Shown here piece by piece: positions 1 to 8,995 of a stretch of 64,000 nt of DNA. The translations under genes and the position numbers were made by a program. Below the pieces are notes generated by a model. That model did no database searches, was not told the DNA's origin, and was given only the letters and a program-made list of their open reading frames with translations. How positions within the stretch are numbered: the stretch's first letter is position 1; the number at the start of each line of letters is the position of its first letter. Source of the DNA: CAZHNW01 sp942491575 (lineage in GTDB: Bacteria > Spirochaetota > UBA4802 > UBA5550); the NCBI GenBank assembly GCA_942491575.1, contig CALOBT010000031.1:1240001-1304000 (forward strand), given 5' to 3'.

Positions 1-348
1 AATCCTTTTGGTCTTGGTAATAGCGACTGGTTAATTCAGGATAATTTGTCCGTCTTTGGTACCGGATCACATACGCATAATTTTTTCATACAAAATTATT
101 TTAAATATGGTCTCGGGGCATTGTTATTGATTTATCCTCTCGTTAAGATATTTAAAGGGATTAAAAATAATACGTTAAGCAGTTATTTATTAATTGGAAT
201 AATGATTAATCAATTTACTGGAGTTGGTTTTTGGAATATTAAATATCTGTTTTTGGTTACGATATTTTTTGTCATCAATTTGAAGGAATTAGAGTTTAAT
301 GAATGGAGACGCAATATTGAAGGCATCAATTGTAATATTGAATTATAA
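1..348 (+). CDS. O-antigen polymerase/ligase-type membrane protein, C-terminal part (5' end outside window)
   Basis: The frame is open from base 1, so the start lies upstream; about 115 C-terminal residues are visible. The stretch NPFGLGNSDW followed by GSHTHNFFIQNYFKYGLGA fits the conserved periplasmic loop of Wzy polymerases and WaaL ligases, where a G-rich turn precedes an SH-N-F/Y motif and the last membrane helices. Two hydrophobic helices follow (LGALLLIYPLV and YLFLVTIFFVINL). Such proteins polymerise or ligate lipid-linked glycan units at the periplasmic face. Because a separate ligase-like gene sits at 24423, this one is more likely the polymerase (inference). The end overlaps the next gene by 50 bases. 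Confidence 0.7.
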   Translation, partial: NPFGLGNSDWLIQDNLSVFGTGSHTHNFFIQNYFKYGLGALLLIYPLVKIFKGIKNNTLSSYLLIGIMINQFTGVGFWNIKYLFLVTIFFVINLKELEFNEWRRNIEGINCNIEL

Positions 349-1162
349 TAGTTTTGAGGATGTCAATAGATTATTGATTGATAATTTTCTCGATTTATCT
401 GCAATTTTTTCTGTAATTATTGTGGATAACTTCTCTTTAAATAGAGAAGGTGAAGAGAAGTTATATGAATTAATCAAGAATAATGATAATATACATTATA
501 TTAAAAACAATGAGAATTCGGGCTATGCTAAAGGAAATAATATTGGCATAAAAAAGGCATTAGAGCTAGGGGCTGAGTACGCATACATTGTAAATCCAGA
601 TATCGTAATAAAAGATAATTCTATATTTAAAAAGATGATAGATGAAGCTGATAAAATTAACGATTTTACATTAATGGGCGTAAAAGTCGATAATATTGCA
701 CCCTATTTCTCAAGGCCTTCATGGGTGACTTTTTTGTTTCCTCCTTTATTGAGAATAAAGGATAAATATTTAAATTCTATTTTTAAGTATTATTCTAACG
801 AACAGAATATTTTTAAAGTTTATAGAATTTATGGTTGTTTTATGCTGCTGAGTATAAAATCTTTTATGTCCATAGATATGTTTGATGAGAGCACATTTCT
901 TTATGGCGAGGAAAACATTATCGCAGAGAAATTGTTTAAAAACAATAAAAGTATGTATTATACGCAAAAATTTTCTATTTCTCATGAAACCCAGGGGAGT
1001 ACTCGATCTTTAAAATTTTTAATATATAAATATATTTATGTAAGCGATTTTATTTATTTTAATGACTACAGAGGTTTTGGCAAGTTGATATCTACAGTAT
1101 GTGCATGTAATAATTTAATATGGAGATTTGTGGTAGATATTATCAGTAGTCAGATAAAATAA
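299..1162 (+). CDS. Family 2 glycosyltransferase (rhamnosyltransferase-like)
   Basis: A 287-residue GT-A fold enzyme predicted to transfer a sugar from an activated nucleotide donor to a growing lipid-linked glycan on the cytoplasmic face. The N-terminus has SIVILNYNS (residues about 10-18), the usual first strand, then VDNFS, NSGYAKGNNIGI and a YIVNPDI variant of the DXD region, a combination typical of the rhamnosyltransferase-like branch of GT2. The ATG start overlaps the preceding gene; a TTG eight codons into the frame is an alternative. AT-rich like the rest of the island. The acceptor and sugar cannot be read from the sequence. Confidence 0.85.
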   Translation: MNGDAILKASIVILNYNSFEDVNRLLIDNFLDLSAIFSVIIVDNFSLNREGEEKLYELIKNNDNIHYIKNNENSGYAKGNNIGIKKALELGAEYAYIVNPDIVIKDNSIFKKMIDEADKINDFTLMGVKVDNIAPYFSRPSWVTFLFPPLLRIKDKYLNSIFKYYSNEQNIFKVYRIYGCFMLLSIKSFMSIDMFDESTFLYGEENIIAEKLFKNNKSMYYTQKFSISHETQGSTRSLKFLIYKYIYVSDFIYFNDYRGFGKLISTVCACNNLIWRFVVDIISSQIK

Positions 1163-1323
1163 ATTATTTTATAATTGTATGATTTCATGCTTTGTATAAC
1201 CGCATTTATTGAAATATGAGGCATGTTTTATAAGTGTTCTTTGATGTAAACATAGCGTTATGATTGAGAACAATTCGAAGTTTGCTGTTGTTTGAATAAT
1301 ATAAAGGAGAATTGTATCAGGAT

Positions 1324-1707
1324 ATGAGAATATGTATAGATCTAGATGGTGTAATTTGTCATTTGAGAGGCTCAAATGAGAATTATGATAATATCGAACC
1401 AATTAGTGGCAGTATTGAGAAAATTAATACTTTGAAAAGTAATGGTCATTACATCATTATTTATACTGCAAGGCGAATGAAAACCCATGGTGGGAATAGT
1501 TCAAAAGTTATAGCCGATATTGGCAAAATTACACTTGATTGGTTGGCAAAATATGAAATCCCTTATGATGAAATAATGTTTGGGAAGCCATGGGCTGATA
1601 TATATATTGATGATAACGCTTTTAGGTTTACCAATTGGGATGATATTGATGGTGATGGAGCCAATTTACCAATGAGCCATGAGCAGTTAGTGCGAGGTGA
1701 TGAATGA
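1324..1707 (+). CDS. HAD-superfamily capsule biosynthesis phosphatase
   Basis: A 127-residue protein beginning MRICIDLDGVI, the HAD motif I with the nucleophile Asp (DLDG), then IYTARRM as motif II and a late DIYIDDNA acidic motif. Small HAD proteins of this kind occur beside nucleotidyltransferases in capsule and LPS loci and are assumed to dephosphorylate a sugar-phosphate or polyol-phosphate precursor. I chose ATG 1324, where homologous proteins begin; a TTG at 1312 lies only one or two bases behind the AAAGGAGA ribosome site and is less likely. The stop overlaps the next start, so the two are translationally coupled. Confidence 0.8.
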   Translation: MRICIDLDGVICHLRGSNENYDNIEPISGSIEKINTLKSNGHYIIIYTARRMKTHGGNSSKVIADIGKITLDWLAKYEIPYDEIMFGKPWADIYIDDNAFRFTNWDDIDGDGANLPMSHEQLVRGDE

Positions 1708-2429
1708 GGACTTTCGTTATACCTATGGCCGGAAGGGGAAGCAGGTTCATTAAAGAAGGTTTTAGTGAGCCAAAATATATGGTAAAAGTTAAAGGAAAAA
1801 CTTTGTTTGAGTATTCAATAAACAGCCTACCCTTGGATCTTGCGGATAAATTAGTGTTTATCTGTTTAAAGGATCATGAAGTATTTAATGTTTCAAAATT
1901 AATTAATGATAAAGCTAATCATAGTAATATTGAAATTATTCTGTTGGATGAAGTCACAAGAGGACAAGCTGAAACAGTTTATCTCACTAGAGATAGAATT
2001 GGCAATACTGATGAGCTGTTAATTTATAATATTGATACCTGTTTTAAATCAAGTAGTATTAGAAATCTTCTTCTGGATAATAAGCAAAAAAAGGATGGTA
2101 TTTTAGGAGCATTTATTGATAAAAGTAATGACGATAAATGGAGCTTCGCCAAAATTGATAAAGGAGGTGGTGTTGTTAAAACTACTGAAAAAGAAAAAAT
2201 TTCTAATTATGCATTGACTGGGCTTTATCATTTTAGTGAATCGATAGATTTTTTTGAAATAGCAAAAGAATGGATAGAGGAAGAGAAAACAGTTCAGAAT
2301 GAATTTTATATTGCTCCGATGTATAATGACTTAATAAAGAGGGGGAAAAAGTATGTGATTGATGTAGTCGATACATTTGTCCCTCTTGGTACTCCTGAAG
2401 AAGTGAAATCTTTTGCGTCAAAAAACTAA
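1704..2429 (+). CDS. Sugar/polyol-phosphate nucleotidyltransferase
   Basis: A 241-residue NTP transferase. It starts MRTFVIPMAGRGSRF, the glycine-rich nucleotide-binding signature, followed by EPKYMVKVKGKTLFEY, where the Lys contacts phosphate. LLIYNIDTCF holds the metal-binding Asp, and the C-terminus has ALTGLYHF, NEFYIAPMYNDLI and PLGTPEEV as in capsule-locus nucleotidyltransferases. It would activate a small phosphorylated precursor as an NDP derivative. It overlaps the HAD phosphatase by four bases. The decayed gene at 8510-8995 is clearly a relative, sharing the AltGL, EFYI and GTPEE landmarks. Exact substrate unknown. Confidence 0.8.
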   Translation: MRTFVIPMAGRGSRFIKEGFSEPKYMVKVKGKTLFEYSINSLPLDLADKLVFICLKDHEVFNVSKLINDKANHSNIEIILLDEVTRGQAETVYLTRDRIGNTDELLIYNIDTCFKSSSIRNLLLDNKQKKDGILGAFIDKSNDDKWSFAKIDKGGGVVKTTEKEKISNYALTGLYHFSESIDFFEIAKEWIEEEKTVQNEFYIAPMYNDLIKRGKKYVIDVVDTFVPLGTPEEVKSFASKN

Positions 2430-3935
2430 TGGGATTATACTTGCTGCTGCCAAAAGGAGATGTCACTATTTGCGAAGTATTTGGGTATTTGCCAACTGGA
2501 TTGGTGCCAGTGAATAGCAAGCCAGTAATATTTTTATACTGCAAGGTTTTGTTGATGCGGTATTGAAAATGTTTATGATTGGGTGATTTTAAGGTAGATA
2601 AATCAATAGATTTAGTGGATTTATTGATTTGAAAAAAATAAATTTGCACTATGTTTATACAGACAAATTTAAAAGCCTTGGTGATTCATTATTAAAAAAT
2701 TTTAAGATGGTAAATACAAATAATATAGTGATCAATCTTGGGGATACATATATTTAAAATCTTGAATTAAATAAATTGAAAGATGCTATCGTGGTGTCAA
2801 AAGATTTTTTAGTAGAGGAGAAATGGGCAACTCTCGAAGTAGATGGTTTCAATAATATAATAAATTTTACTAATAAGCAGAGATCCATGGCTAGGAATTT
2901 TTTTACATTAACAAGCGTGTATTTTTTAGATGATATAAGCGTTTTTAGTGATTTTATCGAATATGGCGAAATGCCTCAAGTCAGTGATTTATTGAAGTTT
3001 TATCAGGAAAATAATAATAGTCTGAGTGTTCATAACACATATGGGTGGCTGGATTCCAGTCATATTGGCAGGTATCATGTCTCAAAAAAAAGTTAACACA
3101 GTCACGTGGATTTAATAGTTTAGAGTATAACAACCTACTGGGAACTATTACAAAAAGAAGTTAAGATGTAAATAAATTTAAAGTGGAAATCCAGTGGCAG
3201 TTGGATTTGCTGAAAAATATTTAAGTTTTAGCTTCAAGGGTATTAGATTGCTAAATAGACGAAAATCCATTCATTGAGATGGATTTTTAAAGTTATCCTA
3301 CTTTTTTTAGAAATCTGACTTTTCTCAAAGTGAAATGTAAATTTGCATTTTTCAATAATTGATCAATAGTTCACAATTCTTTAGTTATTTAGAAATAACT
3401 AATAAGGAAGTATTTTTAAATAATTATATAGCTATGTAATTATCAAAAATAAATAATAGAATAGCTGAAGTAGGCAATGAAATTATTTTAAAGTTATTCG
3501 ATCGCGATACTCTGAAGGTTAATGGTAAAAATTATAGCAATTGGAATGTTTGAAAAGAGTGCATGTTTTTTTAGTAGAAGAATTGTATAAGGAAAACGAT
3601 AACTACTTTATTTATGGTAATTTCCGTTTGTCGAATATCCTATATGGCCTTTAGAAATGATATAGCTAAATTGATAGATCCAAGAGGTGTTTGTGGCGAT
3701 TGTGATTATATCGTTAATTATTTATATAATGTAAACTTTTCCGATGTCGAAATTCAATATAATATACTGAATTTAAATAAGACAAAGGTTAAGCGGTATT
3801 TTAATGAAAAGTTATCGCAATACTTTTGGTTGAGACAAATAAAGTAAATTTAAGGCTTATTGTTTCTCAGTATGGTTTCATTGCATTCAGATTGTCTAAA
3901 TCGTCAGATAGTAATGTATGCGAAGACCATTGAAA
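2430..3935 (+). pseudogene. Decayed capsule nucleotidyltransferase-phosphotransferase gene
   Basis: There is no long open frame here, but scattered pieces in different frames line up with one two-domain capsule protein. The first piece reads KGDVTICEVFGYLPTGLVP then VNSKPVIF, a nucleotidyltransferase N-terminus. Next comes NLGDTYI, the open piece 2776-3096 with VYFLDDISVFSDF and TYGWLDSSHIGRY. The last part has YGNFRLSNILY, matching HGDLCFSNILY of the gene at 11025, and KLIDPRGVCGDCDYIVNYLY, the IDPRG metal-loop signature of these APH-like domains. Stops and frameshifts are too many for sequencing error. The order of the pieces is collinear with intact relatives. This is a dead gene in an eroding island. 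Confidence 0.7.
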
Positions 3936-3964
3936 ATTTCAATAATATAGTTTAAGGTGATAAA

Positions 3965-4927
3965 ATGGAAGATTTAAAAAAGCCACTTGTGTCTATATTG
4001 ATACCAACATATAATCGAAGGAATAGTGTTGTTAAATCAATTGAATCAGCACTTAGTCAAACATATGACAATATAGAAATAATAATAAGTGATAGTGGTT
4101 CAACCGATGGTACATTAGATAAAATTAATGAAAAGTTTCCTGCAAGTGTTGAAAATAATATTATTAAAATATTCAAACCAGAAGAAGGCATAACTTTTCA
4201 AATGTTTGAAAATTGGAATAATTGTATGAAACAAGCAAAAGGGAAGTACTTGAAATTTATTTTCTCAGATGATTATATTGATAAAAATTTCCTTGAAGAT
4301 GGGATTAAGTTTTTAGAAGACAATGAAGATATTGCAATGCTTGCGACTACGATGAAAATGATTGATTCAAATGGGGAAACAATTTGTTTTCACCGTAGAA
4401 ATTCTGAAGGATTATACGATGGAAATAAAATGATAACAAGAAGTTTAAAAAGACGAAATGTTATTGGTGCTCCGACGAATAGTATTTATAGACATTCAAC
4501 TGTAAAAGATAGAAATATTGAATTTATAAATAATCCTGTACATTTGGATTGGATATTCGAAATTGATTTAATAAGGGATAATTTATATTACTATATTGAT
4601 AAGCCTTTAGCTTATTTTTTATCTGACAGTGATAACGTTACAAATAGTATAAAGTTTAGTTCGAAATGGATTGAAAATAATTCTAATTTAAAACTAGAAT
4701 ATATGAACCTGCCTTTTATATCTAGGTTGGATAAAGTAATTATTAAAATTAATAATTACTTGTATTCAACTATAGTGCTAGCTCTTATAAAAGGGAAAAA
4801 TTCAATTGAATATGATAAAAGTATTAAGTATTTGAAAAGTATATATAGTTTCAATTTGTTTTTTTATAAAACTATTGAGCTTGTTGTTCGTATTCCACTG
4901 ATAAAAAATTTATTGCTGAGATTATAG
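3965..4927 (+). CDS. Family 2 glycosyltransferase
   Basis: A 320-residue GT2 enzyme with a clear N-terminal GT-A domain: PLVSILIPTYNRRNSVVKSI (residues about 7-26), ALSQTYDNIEIIISDSGSTDGT, and KFIFSDDYI as the DXD-type metal site. The C-terminal third carries an amphipathic, membrane-facing region. It is predicted to add one sugar to the lipid-linked repeat unit in the cytoplasm. It follows the pseudogene and lies four bases before the next glycosyltransferase, so the two are probably cotranscribed. Donor and acceptor are unknown. Confidence 0.88.
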   Translation: MEDLKKPLVSILIPTYNRRNSVVKSIESALSQTYDNIEIIISDSGSTDGTLDKINEKFPASVENNIIKIFKPEEGITFQMFENWNNCMKQAKGKYLKFIFSDDYIDKNFLEDGIKFLEDNEDIAMLATTMKMIDSNGETICFHRRNSEGLYDGNKMITRSLKRRNVIGAPTNSIYRHSTVKDRNIEFINNPVHLDWIFEIDLIRDNLYYYIDKPLAYFLSDSDNVTNSIKFSSKWIENNSNLKLEYMNLPFISRLDKVIIKINNYLYSTIVLALIKGKNSIEYDKSIKYLKSIYSFNLFFYKTIELVVRIPLIKNLLLRL

Positions 4928-4931
4928 AATT

Positions 4932-5972
4932 ATGATTTTAATTATTACTAATCAGGCCAACGCCCATATCGACGAAGCTGAAGCATTTAAGTCCGCCTTT
5001 GATAAACTTGGTGCTCAATCAGAAATAATGATTGTAGGTAGGAAGTATAAAGAAGGCGTTTTTATGTGGGAGAAGTTATTTAATATCTTTAATTTTATAG
5101 AATCTTTTGACATTTACAGGAAAATTGTTAATAGCAATTTTGAAAAAGTATTGATTACTGCCCCTGTTCCAAAATTATTGGTTTCATTAACTATTCTAAA
5201 AATACTGCGGAAGAAAGTTGAAGTATTTTATCTTTTGCATGAGCCTAAGTTGCTGCAAAAAAATATTTATTCATTCTTTGTGAATAGTTATCATGCTCTT
5301 TTTATAAAAAAAGTTGATCACCTTTTGTTTCTTAGTAGCGAAGCGAGAAATACTTTTTTTAAGTTCTATAAAAATTATAAGGGTGATATATCTAATATAA
5401 TTTTATTTAGAAAAAGGGATTTGATTGAATGCCCGAAATACTCTGTCAGAGAAAAGAGACATATCGGGTTTATCGGTAATTTTAGTGTAAATAAAAATAT
5501 TCATTTATTTTTAGATGTTGCAAAGGAGTTGCCATTTTTTGATTTTTTATTGGCTGGGAATGGTGATATTGAGCAATTTAGGTCTGATATCTCAAAAATG
5601 GACAACATTAAAGTAATTAATCGATTCCTTGGGGCTGATGAATATTTTTCGTTAATTGATGAGTGCTTATTTATATTATTACCTTATGGTCAATCGACTC
5701 AAAGCGGAGTTGTTCTTGATGCACTTTGCCGAGGTACGATACCAATTGCAACAGACGTTGGTTCTTTTGCCACAGTAATAAATTCAGGTCAAACTGGATA
5801 CGTATATATGCTAAATTCTTTTGTTGAAAATGTTGTGAGCTTGGCATCAAATTTGGACTATAGCAAATTAGAGAAAATGTCCCTAGATGGTTTGAAGCAT
5901 TATAATGCTAATTACTCATTTGAAACATTTTTGAATAGTGTGAGTGCCATATTCAATTATGAAATAATATAG
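4932..5972 (+). CDS. GT-B fold glycosyltransferase (family 1/4-like)
   Basis: A 346-residue protein with two Rossmann-like halves. The N-terminal half is poorly conserved (ANAHIDEAEAF opening). The C-terminal half has IGFIGNFSVNKNIHLFLDVA, DFLLAGNGDI and LIDECLFILLPYGQSTQSGVVLDAL, the pattern of family 4 enzymes in which a late Glu or its substitute binds the nucleotide sugar; here the usual E-x7-E is weakly kept (GQSTQSGVVLDAL). It should add a sugar to the polysaccharide unit on the cytoplasmic side. It is immediately downstream of the GT2 gene at 3965. Confidence 0.78.
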   Translation: MILIITNQANAHIDEAEAFKSAFDKLGAQSEIMIVGRKYKEGVFMWEKLFNIFNFIESFDIYRKIVNSNFEKVLITAPVPKLLVSLTILKILRKKVEVFYLLHEPKLLQKNIYSFFVNSYHALFIKKVDHLLFLSSEARNTFFKFYKNYKGDISNIILFRKRDLIECPKYSVREKRHIGFIGNFSVNKNIHLFLDVAKELPFFDFLLAGNGDIEQFRSDISKMDNIKVINRFLGADEYFSLIDECLFILLPYGQSTQSGVVLDALCRGTIPIATDVGSFATVINSGQTGYVYMLNSFVENVVSLASNLDYSKLEKMSLDGLKHYNANYSFETFLNSVSAIFNYEII

Positions 5973-6169
5973 ACTATTTATTATTTTCATAATTGAATAT
6001 ATTTAAAATTTATAATGGTATAGTAATTATGAATTATTTCGAAACAAAATTTTTAAGATTCACAGACAATTACAGTAATAACAAGATAGTATTCAATTAG
6101 TATGTGTGACAGAGACAGAGATGTTGATAATCGTATACTTTAAATTAAGTTTTTTTATTTAGGAGTAAT

Positions 6170-7300
6170 ATGATAAATACAAATAAATTTTTCAATTTAT
6201 TGATTGAAAATGAAGTCAGCTTTTTTACTGGCGTACCGGATTCTTTATTGCAGGATATTTGTGCATGTATTACTGAACATTGTATCCCCAAAAACCATAT
6301 AATAGCTGCAAATGAGGGCGGGGCAATTGGCATAGCGAGCGGATATCACTTTGCTACTGGAAAAATTCCTGTTGTGTATATGCAGAATTCTGGTATTGGC
6401 AACTCAATGAATCCATTGTTGTCACTAGTTGATCCTGACGTCTATTCGATTCCAATGCTCTTAATGATAGGTTGGAGAGGTGAACCAGGAAAATCAGATG
6501 AACCACAGCATATAAAACAGGGAAAGGTTACTCTTGATTTATTTAATTCGATGGATATTCCATATGAGATTTTGCCAGATGATTTTGTGAAGACAAAAGA
6601 AGTTATTATCAAATCAATAAATTATATTAAAGATAATAATAAACCGTTAGCTTTAATAATAAGAAAGGGGCTTTTTGAGTCATTTAAAATGAATTTATTT
6701 AATAATAATTCATTTCAAATGAGCAGAGAACAGGCAATTAAGATAATAATAGATAATATTCATGAAAGTGATGTTGTAGTGTCAACAACAGGAAAAATAT
6801 CAAGAGAATTGTTTGAATATAGGGAAGCGCTGGGACAAGGGCATAAAAATGATTTTTTAACAGTTGGATCAATGGGGCATTCTAGTCAAATTGCTCTTGG
6901 TATTTCATTGGAAAAACCATCAAAACAAGTGTTTTGTTTTGATGGTGATGGGGCAGTTCTTATGCATGCAGGTTCTTTGGGTATTATTGGAGAGCTAGGA
7001 CCCCCAAATTTTAAGCATATAATATTCAATAATGGATCACATGATTCTGTTGGAGGGCAGCCAACAATTGGCTTGAATGTTAACTTCGAAAATATTGCTA
7101 AGGGTTTTAATTATAAAAACTATTTAGTAGCTGATGAGGCTAGTGGTCTAAAAGATGCTGTTATTAAACTTCGTGAAACAGCAGGTCCTTTGCTGCTTGA
7201 AGTTAAAGTAAGTAAGGGGGCAAGGTCTGACTTGGGAAGACCGACATCCTCTCCAATTGAGAATAAGATGGAATTTATGAGATTCTTAGGGGCATATTAA
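6170..7300 (+). CDS. ppd: Phosphonopyruvate decarboxylase
   Basis: A 376-residue thiamine-diphosphate enzyme that converts phosphonopyruvate to phosphonoacetaldehyde, the step that pulls the unfavourable PEP mutase reaction forward. The PYR half has FFTGVPDSLL (about 18-27) and AANEGGAIGIA with the cofactor-activating Glu 49. The PP half has the thiamine motif GDG at 259-261 ending in NN at 287-288. LDLFNSMDIPYEIL and MIGWRGEPG are typical of this family rather than of other decarboxylases. The stop and the ATG of the next gene abut. No PEP mutase gene is visible in the window, so the substrate source must lie elsewhere or be lost. Confidence 0.88.
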   Translation: MINTNKFFNLLIENEVSFFTGVPDSLLQDICACITEHCIPKNHIIAANEGGAIGIASGYHFATGKIPVVYMQNSGIGNSMNPLLSLVDPDVYSIPMLLMIGWRGEPGKSDEPQHIKQGKVTLDLFNSMDIPYEILPDDFVKTKEVIIKSINYIKDNNKPLALIIRKGLFESFKMNLFNNNSFQMSREQAIKIIIDNIHESDVVVSTTGKISRELFEYREALGQGHKNDFLTVGSMGHSSQIALGISLEKPSKQVFCFDGDGAVLMHAGSLGIIGELGPPNFKHIIFNNGSHDSVGGQPTIGLNVNFENIAKGFNYKNYLVADEASGLKDAVIKLRETAGPLLLEVKVSKGARSDLGRPTSSPIENKMEFMRFLGAY

Positions 7301-8437
7301 ATGATACAAGAAATATTTAGTGGATATAACTCGCATTGTTATATTAAAAAGATATTAAATAATATATCCCCAGGATGTATTTTTTTAGTAACCGGAAAAA
7401 AATCATATAACCTTTCCGGGGCAAAGGAATTATTAAGCAAAGTATTGAAGGATTATAAAATAATTCAATTTAATGATTTCGAAGTAAATCCTAAAGTAGA
7501 AGACATTAAAAAAGGTGTCTCGATATTTAATGATAGTGGATGCGATTTTATAATTGCTGTTGGTGGAGGTAGTGTTATTGATGTTGCAAAAGCAATATCA
7601 ATATTATCTGCAAATAATCAGGATATAAGTAATGCCATAACGGGAGAAATTGAATTATGTCCTAGACAATACCCTCTACTTATTATTCCTACTACCGCAG
7701 GAACAGGAAGTGAGTCTACTCATTTTTCTGTGGTATATTTGGGAAAAGATAAATATTCATTTGCTCAAAAAACAATGCTTCCTGATTATGTTGTCCTGGA
7801 TTCTGTTTTTACAAAAAGTTTGCCAGCATATATTACAGCCTGCACAGCTATGGATGCGCTATGCCAGGGAATAGAATCCTATTGGTCAGTTCATTCAACT
7901 GAGGAATCAAGGGAATATAGTAAACAATCTATTTGTATTATTTTAGATAATATAAATAGGGTGGTTGGTGACCCAGATGATGAATCAAGAGAAAAAATGC
8001 TGATAGCTAGTAATCTCGCTGGTAAGGCAATTAATATTGCTAAAACAACGGCCCCTCATGCTGTATCTTATCCTATCACTTCTTTTTTTAATATTCCTCA
8101 TGGTCATGCAGTGGCTTTAACTTTACCCTATTTTTTAGAATTTAACAGTCTCATTGATGTGAAGAGTATTCAGGATCCGCGTGGAGTTGGTTTTGTAGAA
8201 AATATTATGCATGATTTGTTTTTAATGATGAAGGTTGCATCGGCGAAAGAAGCGAAAAATAAATTTATTAATATTATGAAAGATATTAAACTGAAAACGA
8301 GTTTTGGAAGTTTGGGAATTACTGTTGATGCCATTGAAATTATTGTTGAGAATGGATTCAATCCACAAAGAATAATAAATAATCCAAAATTCATTTCAAA
8401 AAAAGAATTATATACTTTATTGAAGAAATGTTATTGA
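7301..8437 (+). CDS. Iron-type alcohol dehydrogenase, probable phosphonoacetaldehyde reductase
   Basis: A 378-residue group III alcohol dehydrogenase. AVGGGSVIDVAKA (about 86-98) is the NAD(P)-binding loop, IPTTAGTGSE follows, and AMDALCQGIE and IPHGHAVALTLP carry the metal-ligand Asp and His positions. Position directly behind phosphonopyruvate decarboxylase with no spacer argues strongly for reduction of phosphonoacetaldehyde to 2-hydroxyethylphosphonate, a reaction known for this family in phosphonate pathways (inference from context). A 14-bp tandem repeat begins inside the last codons and runs past the stop, so the C-terminus ends in a repeat-encoded KKCY. Confidence 0.82.
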   Translation: MIQEIFSGYNSHCYIKKILNNISPGCIFLVTGKKSYNLSGAKELLSKVLKDYKIIQFNDFEVNPKVEDIKKGVSIFNDSGCDFIIAVGGGSVIDVAKAISILSANNQDISNAITGEIELCPRQYPLLIIPTTAGTGSESTHFSVVYLGKDKYSFAQKTMLPDYVVLDSVFTKSLPAYITACTAMDALCQGIESYWSVHSTEESREYSKQSICIILDNINRVVGDPDDESREKMLIASNLAGKAINIAKTTAPHAVSYPITSFFNIPHGHAVALTLPYFLEFNSLIDVKSIQDPRGVGFVENIMHDLFLMMKVASAKEAKNKFINIMKDIKLKTSFGSLGITVDAIEIIVENGFNPQRIINNPKFISKKELYTLLKKCY

Positions 8438-8482
8438 AGAAATGTTATTGAAGAAATGTTATTGAAGAAATGTTATTGAAGA
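8419..8482 (+). repeat. 14-bp tandem repeat across a stop codon
   Basis: The unit ATTGAAGAAATGTT occurs four times exactly at 8419, 8433, 8447 and 8461, followed by eight bases of a fifth copy. The first copies encode the last residues and stop of the dehydrogenase gene. Because 14 is not a multiple of three, gain or loss of a unit upstream of the stop could alter the last residues. Slipped-strand expansion is the simplest origin. Confidence 0.95.
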
Positions 8483-8509
8483 TTTCTTCTTAAAACATAG
8501 ACAAGTTGA

Positions 8510-8995
8510 AGGAGAAATGATAAGGAATGTTGAATTTAGTGAATGGTTGAACTGGTATAAGGACTGCTCTTCCCCAAAATTGTAGATAGTGGGTTATGCT
8601 ATTCAAATATTAATTATAAAGAATGATAATGTATAATGTCTTTTGCTCATTTATATAACAAAAAAGTCTTTAATTTGACGATTTAATAAGTAACCACAGT
8701 GGTTTTATCAATGTTTTTGAGACTGAAAGTAATAAGCTTAATTATGGTAAAGTTGGTGATAGTGCTATTGTTAGTAGTATCACAGAAAAAATAGTAATTT
8801 CGAAATATATCACAACTGGCCTTTAAGTATTCAGAGATTATGAAGAATATATTATTTATTACAGTAAAAGTGATTATGATAACGAATTTTATATATGTGA
8901 TATTTTTAAAATAAAGTTGGAAGATAGATATGCCATCAAGATTAATTAAATTCGCTCAGAGCACCAGACTATTATTTTAGGAACACCTGAAGAAT
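8510..8995 (+). pseudogene. Decayed capsule nucleotidyltransferase fragment
   Basis: No frame is open, but three pieces match the C-terminal half of the nucleotidyltransferase at 1704-2429. HSGFINVFETESNKLNYGKV (about 8698-8757) resembles the strand pair before the EK motif, ITEKIVISKYITTGL matches KEKISNYALTGLY, NEFYICDIF matches NEFYIAPMY, and IILGTPEEYEA matches VPLGTPEEV. The last piece overlaps the start of the next gene. A GCTCAGAGC string occurs at 8954. The 5' half is not recognisable. It is the second dead nucleotidyltransferase in this island. Confidence 0.62.

Noticed and set aside
1704..2429. Assigning this nucleotidyltransferase as a phosphonate cytidylyltransferase
   Set aside because: The neighbourhood is suggestive, but the sequence has only general nucleotidyltransferase motifs; no substrate-specific residue can be named.
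8419..8482. The 14-bp tandem repeat as an attachment site or CRISPR
   Set aside because: Units are directly abutted, AT-rich and short; no integrase gene or spacer structure exists nearby.
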